This document shows positions 42,801 to 54,800 of a stretch of 64,000 nt of DNA, in pieces (position 1 is the first letter of the stretch; each line of letters starts with the position of its first letter). The stretch is from Mytilisepta virgata. Taxonomy: Eukaryota > Mollusca > Bivalvia > Mytilida > Mytilidae. The notes below the pieces were generated by a model that saw only the letters and a program-made list of their open reading frames with translations, was not told the DNA's origin and ran no database searches. The stretch spans positions 992,001 to 1,056,000 of the forward strand of contig JAPWFG010000023.1 in the NCBI GenBank assembly GCA_028015205.1, in the 5' to 3' direction. The position numbers were made by a program, and so were the translations under genes.

Positions 42801-45800
42801 GTAACAAAATCAATGTGACATGCAACACCATTGTATTTTTTATTTTTTTAATAAAAAATTGGTGGGGGTGATGGGGGGGGGGTAACATTTTTGCAAAAAA
42901 TGACTAAGTCCCACAACAGGAAAAATATGGAAAACATCATACTGCTTTATGCACATCTTCCAAATTTGTTTGTGTTTAAAAGCCTTCAACTCGTAATTGG
43001 TATAATTGTGCTTTCATTAATCAATTAAACTAAACTAAATGGAGATGTCAAATCTTTACAAGCGGCTGCTGGTGAAGAGATATATTTGAGGTATACAAGT
43101 AAGAATTTTATCAAACATGATTATTTATATATTTACAGGAAGGATATAATTCATATGGGTATTAGAAATTATAAATTATATTTCATTCAACCAATTTTTT
43201 TCAAAAAGATAAATGTGGTATTAACACGCCCACTTATCTCTCTAATTCATAACAATTGGTTAATGTTAATTTTTTACAATATGCTAATGAATCCAAAATT
43301 TGGGTAATGTGATTCGATGAAAAACTTCCTGTATGAAGTGTGTGTATTACACCACTTAGATACAAACAATCATAATGGAAAAATCTGTTTCAAACAAAAA
43401 TCTGTTATGAAAGAGATTGAAATTAGTTGAGATCGTATTTTGTGGCTATACCGAATTACATTCTTGGATTTTTTAAACAAAGCAGAATAATGTAATTATT
43501 TAACATTATCAATTGTTATGCGCAGGAGTGACAAAAATTAACGTATGTAAGATGATTGACAACTATGCTCGTCTTCATTCAACTATTAATTATTAGATTA
43601 CGACTAATTTTGAAAAGTATTTCCGACAGTACTGAAAGCAGGGTGTATGATTTTACATGTTCATGTATGAAAAAAAAGAAATGAATAAAAAAAATATACT
43701 AGTATATGTATTTGGTATTATTATACTTTATGTAAATTTCTCTACTTTTAATGCATTTTCATTGGTTTACAAGAATGTGATGTTTTACTCGATCACAAGC
43801 TGAAAAAGAAACAGCGGGTGACAATTTTTATACTGTCACCCACTCGTAAAGAAATTCAATACATTCAGTATAATAAAATAAATAAATTTTTAAGAGGGTG
43901 ACGGAGTATATTGTAAAATTGTCAACCTCAGCTTCGTCTGGGTTGACAATGTTCTCTTGGGGTTACAATATACTCTGTCACCCTCTTTATCTTAGAAATG
44001 TGTTATTTATATACTAACAAATACTGTATTTTACATCTTCCATGAACTTTTCTTTTTTTTTTTTTTTGGGGGGGGGGGAGTTCGTGCATGTATCAAACTT
44101 GTTGGTACTTCTACTCTGTATTCATCTACCTATATATATGTAATTTGGATTAATAATTGCTGTTAGTCTAAATACTATGCATTTCTTAATATAATAATGA
44201 GAAGCCTTGGTTTAATACATGCATTACACATACACGTACAGCCAAGCTAGATAAAGACCATACTCAGAATCTATTTTTTATTACTTTCATACAGTCCGTT
44301 ACGCGAATTGTATGAACTGAACTCAGATGTTGCTGTCTGAATACTTTATTATTATGCTTAGTACATACACAAATAAATAATGATTTTAAGTTGTATTAAT
44401 AATATATGAAGATAACATGGTCACCAATAAACTGGTTAATAAAATCAATGTCACAAAATATAAACAACGGTTTAAATAAATAAAAACAAGCATATAAACA
44501 AACAAACCAAAAATTATAACAATATAAAAATGAAAAAATAAAAGCCTCAACTATATGGCTTACTAACCTTGATCTTCAACATGAAATTCAGAAAAGATTT
44601 TTACAGTTGAAAATCAACTCAAATATTCATTGATTAATATATTTTTCCAATTTGAGATCTTTTATTGTTTTTGAATTGCTGCTATACATATCATTTTATT
44701 ATATGACAAATATTTATCTTGATTTTGATTGGCCCAGGATACCATGAAAAGTATAATGCAAAGGATATGTTAACTTCAAAGTAGTTAAAAATAGAGTGAT
44801 ATAAAGGTTTTGACTTTTGAGTAGCTAAAAATAGAAAAAATTTATCACTTTCCAGTCGTTAAAAATAGAATTCAACATTACGAAACAAGCATTAATTTGA
44901 TTGGTTGAATTTAAAATATCATCCAATCAAAATCGTTCTTTCACTGTTAACTTGTTATTGTTGAAATAAATTGTTTCTGTTATTCTTTTTTTTATTAGAA
45001 ACTTGCAGAGTAAAAGTAAAAACAGTCATATAATAAAACCTAAGAAACAGTCATATAATAAAACATTCATCGACTTTGGTATAGGTTAATACCAGGTTTT
45101 ATCAACCCTCAAAATAATATCCACACACGCCGTTGGCTCGGTGGATATAATTTTTTCAGGGTTGATAAAACCAGGTATTAACCTATACCAAAGTCAATAA
45201 ATGTATAATGTACATATGATAGACAGAAACTGGGATTTAATATTGTAAAAAAATCTCATTTAATATTTATTATAATGTAAATAAACTAGAGGCTCTCAAG
45301 AGCCTGTATCGCTCACCTGGATTTAACTTTACACCTTGAGCAGACCTAAAAATTTAAGTGTTGCAGTCAATTTGGCTGTTTTTTTTATAGGATTCTATGT
45401 TAAACTAATTTCAGCTGTGGCAGTCATCTTGGTTGACAGTCCAGGTCATCGGATACATTTCTAAAAGAGAACCATCTAAGGACAATTTCTGCTAAGTATT
45501 GTTCCAACTGGTTGAGCGGTTTCAGACAAGAAGATTTCTAAATGAATTTTTCCTATAGGGTCCAATATTTAACAAAGGTCGGTGTGGCAGCCATCTTGGT
45601 TGACAATCCGGGTGATCGGACATATTTCTGAAAGAGGACCTCCTTAAAGGACCAATGATGCCGAGTCTGGCTCCAATATGTCAAGTGGTTTCAAACAAGA
45701 AGATTTTTCAATGAATTTTTCCATATGGCCCTATGTTAAACTAAGTTCAGGTCTGGCGGCCATCTTGGTTGACAGTCTGGGTCATCGCACAAAATTCTGA

Positions 45801-48800
45801 AAGAGGACCGTATAAGGACTATTGCTACCAAGTCTAATTCTAATTGGCTTAGTGGTTTCAGACGAGAAGATTTTTGAGTGAATTTCCCATAGGGTCCTAT
45901 GTTAAACTAAGTTCTGCTGTGGCGGCCATCTTGGTTCACAGTCCACGAAATCAGACACATGTCTGAAAAAGGACCTCCTAAGGACCAATGCTCCTCCAAT
46001 ATGTCAAGTGGTTTCAGACAAGAAGATTTTTCAATGAATTTTCCTATAGGGCCCTATGTTAAACTAAGTTCGGTGGTGGCGGCCATCTTGGTTGACAGTC
46101 CGGGTCATCGGACACATCTCTGTAAGAGGACCATTGCTGCCAAGTCAGGTTCCAATTGGTCAAGTGGTTTAAGACAAGAAGATTTTCAATGAATTTTCCC
46201 ATAGGGCCCTATGTTAAACTAAGTTTGGCTGTGGCGGCCATCTTGGTTAACGGTCAAGGTCATTGGACATATTTCTGAAAGAGAACCTCCTAAGAACCAT
46301 TACTGCCAACTTTGGTTCCAACTGGCCTTGTAGTTTCATATAAGAAGATTTTTGAAATTCACCCCCCCCCTTTTTTTTCTATTTTTAGTAACAGCAGCCA
46401 TGTCGGTTGGAAGTCGGGGATGCCAGACATAATTTTAGAAGGGGGCCACCCAACGACCATTCCACCAAAGTTTGGTCTCAATTGGCCTAGTGGTTTGAGA
46501 GGAAAAGATCTGTAAAGGAAAGTTTATCCCGGATGCCGTCTTTAAAGGGCAAAAACTCCTATAAGGAGTCAATCAATGATTTTGGTTATGTTGACTTATT
46601 TGTAGATCTTACTTTGTTGAACATTTTTGATGTTTACAATTTGTCTTTATCTATAATAATATTCAAGATAATAACCTAAAACTGCAAAATTTCCTTAAAA
46701 TTAACAATTCAGGGGCAATAACCCAACAAAGGGTTGACCGATTCGTCTGAAAATTTCATGACAGGTACATCTTGACCTGATGAACATTTTTACCCCATGT
46801 CAGTTTTGCTCTAATTGCTTTAGTTTTTGAGATATAAGACAAAAACTGCAGTTTACCCCTATGTTCTATTTTTAGCCATGTCGGCCATGTTGGTTGGCAG
46901 GCGGGGTCATCGGACACATTTTTCAAACAAGATACCCTAATGATGCTTGTGGCCAAGTTTGGTTCAATTTGGCCCAGTAGTTTCAGAGGAGAAGATTTTT
47001 GTAAAAGTTAACGGACGACGCCGGACGACGACGGACGCCAAGTGATGAGAATAGCTCACTTGACCCTTTGGGTCAGGTGAGCTAAAAATTAAAAGAAAAT
47101 GGAACCAGAGGCTCCCAGAAGCCTGTATCACTCACCTAATATTTCCATTTGTTCATTGCTAAAGGAGTTTGAGATTGACATCCATGCCATGTTTGGTTAA
47201 TACCATTCATTGATTTTCAAGAAGAAGCCATTTGTATGCAATTCCCATAGGGTCCTACGTTAAACTAAGTCTTCCACTGACGGCCATCATTGATGACAGA
47301 TCGGCACCAAAGTAACAACACTTGGTCAGCACCTCATTAGGAGCATTCATTCTATGTTTGGTTTCAATCCATTCAGTGGTTCTCTAGAAAAAGATTTTTG
47401 TATGTATTTCCCATATGGTTCTATGTTAAACTAAGTCCCACGATGACAGCCATATTGTATGACGGATCGGCAACAAAGTACCAACATTTGGTCAGCACTT
47501 CATTAGGAACATTCATGCTATGTTTCATTTAAATCCATTCAGCGGTTCTCTAGAAGAAGATTTTTGCACGTATAATTTCACATTGGGTCCATGTTAAATT
47601 AAGTTCCCCGCTGGCGGCCATATTGGATGATGGATCGGCACCAAAGTCACAACACTTGGTAAGCACCTCGTAACGAACATTCCTGTTATTTTTGGTCTCA
47701 ATCCATTCACTGGTTCTCTAGAAGAAGATTTTTGTATGTATTTCCCATAGCGTCCTATGTTAAACTAAATCCCCGCTTGCATTCATCTTGGATGACAGAT
47801 CGGCACCTTTGTCAGCACCTCATAAGGAACGTTCATGCCATGTTTCGTTTCAATCCATTCAGCGGTTCTCTAGAGGAAGATTTTTGTATGTATTTTCCAT
47901 AGGGTCCTATGTTAAACTAAGTCCCACGGTGGCAGCCATCTTGGATTTCGGATCCACACCAAAAACTCAATATTAGTAGAGGACCATCTAAGGAACATTC
48001 CCACAATATCACAATTCAATCTGCCAAGCGGTTTCTCAGAAGAAGATTTTTGAAATTTCAGCCAATCAGAATGCATTATTGGCCCTGGCAGCCATGTTGA
48101 ATTTCTCATCAGCAGCAAAAACTCAAATTTTGTAAAGTACCACCCAATGAACATTCCTGCCAAGTTTTGTTCTAATTGGCCAAATGGTTTCAGAGAAGAA
48201 GATTAAAATGTGAAAAGTTTACAGACGCAACGGACGCAAAGTGATGACAATACCTCACATGACCCTTTGGGTCAGGTGAGATAATAATGGTTCCATATAT
48301 GATTATAATAAATAGACTTGTTTCAATAACCTCATTAGACATACCAAATGTGAATTGGGCAAATAATCAAGTGAACTTTAAAGAGGTTAGATAAACAAAG
48401 GACCAAAAAGGTTATTACCAACTGATGATATAATCTGTACAACGATTTTGTAGGTTTTGACCTGTATAATATAAAATAAGGAATAAGGCGGATAAATAGG
48501 GACAAACACTGTCAAAATCCTGTATTCCCACAAATTCCAGAAAGCTTTCAGCCATGAAACTCAGAAGTCTGCTTACTTTCATTACACTGAAATTTCCTTA
48601 GGTTAAATGTTTTGCATTTTTTTGAGAGATGTATCGCAACACATTTAGGAAGGACTTATTCTTACAACAGAATATTCAAACTTATTATATACTTAAATCA
48701 AATGAATAGAGATGAACAGGTGTTTTAGGTTTCCATACCAACCCTAATTTTCTATGCCTACCCTAAAGTTTTTATAGACATTTTTTTTTCTAGTTCTGTG

Positions 48801-51800
48801 AAAAAACAAAAATTCCTCCCATAAGAGATCAAGGTAACAAAATTTAGCAAATAAAAAAAAATAACTTCTTACCTACCTACCCTCCTAATTTCTAAAGGGA
48901 TAGAACCCTATATACACACATATTTAGCCTCACCTATTGTTGATGAATATAAGCCGGAGAAAAGAACAACAAAAAATGTCGTAGAATATTTTCCAGCGTT
49001 GATCAGATGTGGAAAAGCTAACTTTGTATCTCTGTAACGTCTCAAACACTGGGCAAATCGGAACCAGGCAGGCAACGCACTGACAATAGACCTAATACCA
49101 AACTTAGATAATGTACACACATGTGGTTCTGAAATAAAAAAACAAAAGTTTAAAATATAATAAATGGATCATACAGACTGTACATGTAACAGCTATGAAG
49201 TTGTAAGGAGCAGGAAAATATTGATTTTTTTTTAAGCAAATTAAGTTTCATGTAACTTTTTCAGCAGCTTGAAATATCTACTGAAGTCAGTGACATGTGA
49301 AAAATTGCTTACATTTGGACAATCTACATGTAAGTCCCCTAACTTCAGAATGACAAAAGTGAAAATCATCAAAAGTGAAAGGGAGCTTTCTTCCGTCAAT
49401 GCTAATGTTGTGTTAAAATTTTATGAGAATTTATTGAAGCAAATTTGTGGTGATATGAAGTGTTGATGGATGGACGGATGGACGGACATTGGTATACCAT
49501 AATATGCCCCGTCTACGATGGACGTATGAAAATTATGAATTTAACCAAATAAACATCAGAAAATACTGAAACGACAAAAACAGAAATTAAAAAATTAATA
49601 AAAATTTTAAATGGTGTTTACAATTTTCTGGAACATCATTATATCTACTTATTTATTAAATTTTGTTTTCTTTACATTTCTTATTTTTCCAAAATTAAGC
49701 TGTGTTTTTGCCATTCTCTATTCTACGTATGTATCAAGAATTTTCTTTCTCTCTCATTACTGTCTAAAAGATGCAATGAAAAAAGACTGTGTGAATAGTG
49801 TTTTATGCCTTGTTGGTTATGTTGCAGCGAGATCTTGGTGATTTTAAAAAAAATTGAAAGAAAATTGATCTATTGTATTAAGGTCATTAAGGTCATCTCA
49901 GAGTTCGAACATAACTCATGGCAAAGTGTGCTCAACTCCAATCTCCATTGACAAGGACTGCCAGTTTTCTTGAGAAAGGTTATCTCCGGATACTCAGCTT
50001 TCTCAGCCAATAAAATCTGGTGGCCATGATAAGCAAAACTGACATAAAACCATAGAAAACCAATTTCAAGTTGCTCAAGCACGAAAAAATTCAAGAAAAT
50101 TATGCCTTAAATATACTTACGGTTAGACCCATGCCATTCTACTTCAAATGCGTAAAAACAGACCATATATTCAAGGTCCAGTAAAACAATGGCTAAACTA
50201 TTTAACTGATCAGCCAGCCAGAAGTCAGCAAATCCAACATGATGGAATGGTGCTGTTACTATTCTAAACTGTAAATAAATTGAATGAAAGTTCACTAAAA
50301 TATATGTGTATTGATGCTAATGATTATAATAATTATTCATATAGTCTTTATAGCAGAGTATAATTTAAAACTGGAAATATTTTCATATCCAGGAAAATTT
50401 AAAGAGCAATGCATTGTAAACTTAGACCAAGTAAGGAAGCCAACCAATAGTTGCAGGGCTAAGGGTGTTAGTTAAGTCACATGTGTATCCAGTCTGGAGT
50501 GTCAAATCTTCATGATCAGATATTTCTTGGGTCCTCTTGATGAAAATTCCCAATTTCCTGATCAATATTTGAAAAATTTAGGAAGATTTCTGAATAAAAA
50601 GTATAAAATGACTATAGTCTACTGATGAAGCCTACGTTCCTGATGTTTAAATGTGATTACCTATTGGTCTTACTTTACACGACAAAGTTCTATTTAAAAA
50701 TTCTAGACAGAAATATTTGTTTTATATATATACAGTTGACTCTTGCTACCTGAAACTCACTTGAGTTGAACTTTCAGATAAACTGAATTATTCAAGAGGT
50801 CCTAAATGTTTTACAGTGCAAATATATGTATTTTGACTCCTGTTAAGGTTGAATTTAAGAGGTGATCACACGTTATTTCTTTACAAAACTTGGAATCACT
50901 TGAGCTAATTTATGCAAGTAGGTTGGAATGCATCAACTCATTTACATACCACTGAAAACATGACTATATAAAAAGGACTTCCGGTTAGAAAATATATGCG
51001 GGTTACTGGGGTCATAGGCATAAATACACAAAAAATTAAATGAAAAAACGCAGTCATGTGACAAATTGTTCAAAGTGAAAGTGAAATGACGAAAATGGTG
51101 GGTTGAAGGGAATAAAGCTTTCGTTTGTGTTACAGGAAAATTGTTGGTGAATAAAATGTACATATTCTTAGAGAAAAATGAATACGGAATTGATTGATGT
51201 ATGATTTATCTACTTATAATTGGATATATTACGATTTCGAGTCTAAAAACTGCCGCCCCAAGACTGGGTAGGCAATTTCCAAGTTTTCTATACGGAGTGC
51301 GCTCTGATGTCCCACAGCCCCAGCATATCACAAAAAAGGCCGTCAGACGTCAGAGCAATCTCGGACTAAATGATGGACAAATCCAGATTAACAAAAGCCA
51401 AGCCAAAGCCTGTTAGAGAAAACAAAAACAGAAAATCATCCCTTATACATTGTATTCACTGTATTTCTTCCACATTTATTTTTTCCTATATATAACAATT
51501 TTAGGTGATTTTTGTCATAGATTTTAATTAAATAAAACGTTCAAAGTTAATGTTTCAAAAAATTTGATTTTACTGTCATAAGTGAAAATTTGGTCGGATG
51601 CAAATGAGTCGGTTGCTGTAGTATGTTTGGTTGGATGCAAATGAGTCAGTTGCTGTAGTATGTTTGGTCGGATGCAAATGAGTCGGTTGCTGTACTATGT
51701 TTGGTCGGATGCAAATGAGTCGGTTGCTATAGTATGTTTTCTATGTTGAGAATCTTACCAATATACGTAACAACCAGTAACGGGAACTGTGATGAAGTAT

Positions 51801-54800
51801 ACGTATTGGATTTATCAAATACAACAAGAGAAATCCTCCCATCGCTAACGGAAATATATACGATGAAATTCCTATCAGTCCACTAAACAGGTATCCCAAT
51901 AAACTCAGTGTCCATACAACTGCTAAAAATGCTGCTAACTATAAAATAAACAATACAAATAATTTGTTGGAAAATATACAGTTTATCCGAACAAGACAGA
52001 AACATTCAAAAATGCAAGGTTTACCAGTTTATCAAATATTTTTTCAACAATGTACATGTATATATATGTGTATTTCATTTAATCTGCAACAATTAATTTC
52101 TTATCTTTAAATGGGCAAAAGCCATGAGGAAGGCAATTTTTGGCAAAAAATCTAGGCAAAAAATGACATCATCAACACTGTGCTGAAATATGGTCTGGAT
52201 ATCTTAAATTGACATTGAGGCCTTCAACACAGGAGAGGACATACATATTACACTTTATTCCAAACTGCCCCTATCACTTTTTCAGAAAAATTCTTTCCCA
52301 GGTGCATCGTTTAAATTGGTCTATATTACAAATTAAGTAGTGACAAAAACAGTTCCGTTAGAATAATACTGCTACACAGTTTGATCTGCTCGAGTATGAT
52401 AAATTAAAATAATACTACAACATTGTTTTATTTCATTAAATACGATAAAATAAAAGTAAATTAAATAAAAACGTACCTCTAACAACTGTTGATGGGTCAG
52501 ATGTCGACGAGGGTCGATTTCAAATATTAATACATGATTAACACCAGATGACCTCCAGCCGTATGTATTTATACCTAGGAGACAGACCATCATTATCACC
52601 AGGAACATACCACGATACATCCTTAAAGCTGGTTCCCAACTACCGGTGTGATTAGTGAAAAATGCTTGAAATAAAATATGTAAACTTTAGGAAACAAGCA
52701 CAATCTGGTTCCCAATCACAGGTGTGATTAGTGAAAAATGCTTGAAAAAAGATGTACTGTGAGCCAATGTTATTTCAGTCAATCCTCCAGTGTTTAAAAA
52801 AATTTCAAGGGAAAACATTGAAATAGTACCTTTTTTCTTACGGTTCGTAATAAAAATCATGAATATGATTTTTATTTCTGATAAAACCATACAGGTATGA
52901 AAAAATATCTCATAAATGGTGAATAAATGATCAGCAAACATCATTACGTATAACAAGAGTCTCCCAAGAGCCCGAATCGCTCTCCTGTAATTTTTTGTGT
53001 AGATCTTGCATCAAAGATAATTTTTGCTATTTAATGTATACCGTCGCATTTTTCGTTTTAATATTGACTTGTACAGCTAAAATATAGAATCATGAACCCA
53101 AATATATATGGTTGGTAGGGACTTTTTCATCGGTTGCTATGGACTTACTCAATGACCTTGACACTTGACCCTCCGTTTTACTTGTACAGTTACCATTTAA
53201 TCTAAACATCTGTGACAATATGTCAGACTTTATTTTTACTGATAATTACTGTTTATTTGTAAACAATCTTTCAAGGGCAAAAACTCTTGTAAGATGTCAA
53301 TTGACAATTTTTGTTATGTGACTTATTTGTATAGATCTTACTTTGCTGAAAATTTTTGATGTTTACAGTTTGTCTTAATCTATAATAATATTCAAGTTAA
53401 TAACATAAAACTGCTAAATTTCCTTCAAATTAACAGATCAGAGGCAATAACCCAAAAATGGGTTGACTGATTCATCTGAAAATTTCATGGCAGGTAGATC
53501 TTGACATCATAAACATTTTTACTTCTCGTCTGTTTTGCTTTAACTCCTTTAGTTTTTGAGATACGAGTTAATTTTTCTATTTTTAGCCATGGCAGCCATG
53601 TTTTTTAATGGAAAATAGAATAAAACACGAACTTTAGACTAGATACCCTAAGGATCTTTCAGCCTAAGTTTAGCTGAAATTGATCCTGTAGTTTTTTCAG
53701 AGAAGATTCTTGAAAAGTTTACGGGAAAAAATGTGAAAAATTGGGCAAAAATTCAGGGGCAATAACCCAACAAAGGGTTGATTGATTTGTCTGAAAATTT
53801 CATACCAGGTAGATCTTCACCTGATGAACATTTTTACCAAGTGTCAGTTTTGCTCCAAATGCTTTAGTTAATGAGATATAAGCCAAAAACTGCAGTTTAC
53901 CCCATAGTGGCCATGCTTCTTGACGGTTAGGAAAATAAAACACAAACTTCATACTAAATACCCTAGGATCATTCCACTTAAGTTTGGAGAAAAGGGTTCA
54001 ATTATTTCAGTAAAGAAGATCTTTGAAAAAGTTTGCAGGGACAGACGACGGATGCCAAGTGATGGCAAAAGCTCATACTAGTATGTCCTTTTAGGACAGG
54101 TGAGCTAAAAATCCTATCAGTATTACCTGATACAATTGCAACAATGACCAGAATATTAAACATTCCAAAGAACAGCCCAACTCTAAATGTTGTCATTGGA
54201 TTTTGCTGAAAAAAAAAACAACAAACAAATCATAAAACACAATCGTTTATTTATTTATTTTTAGATTCTCAAACTCTGTTTGCTTGAATGATGTTTTGTT
54301 ATCGATTTTTCCAACTGGAGAAAAACAAAAATGCTGCATTGGAAGCCATTTTATTATTCATAATAAAGAAATCATGATAGATGAATTATTGTTTAACTTC
54401 CAGTGGTAACCAGGTGCATATCAGGACGAGGAAATGTTAATATGATATGAATGTGATCCCTGCTTTGTACTAGACCGACACGCTGAGCCGGATTTTTAAC
54501 GTGCTAGCTCATGAGGTAAATATCCGCAGGAAGACATATCACCTCACTCACAAACATTATATACTGACTCCGAGCTTACTGGTCGATCTTTGCTCTTACT
54601 CCTATTTGCTCGTGTTTGGCGGAGAAGCAGCAAATACCAATTTTAATGTCTTTGGTCTGACCCGGCTGGGGATCTAACTCGCGACCTTCCACACTCGAGG
54701 TGAGCACGCTACCACGAGACCACCGAGGCAATTAAATCATGATAGATGAATCAAGACTGACAAAAATACAACAAAATCATCTCGTTTCAAACTAAAGTCA

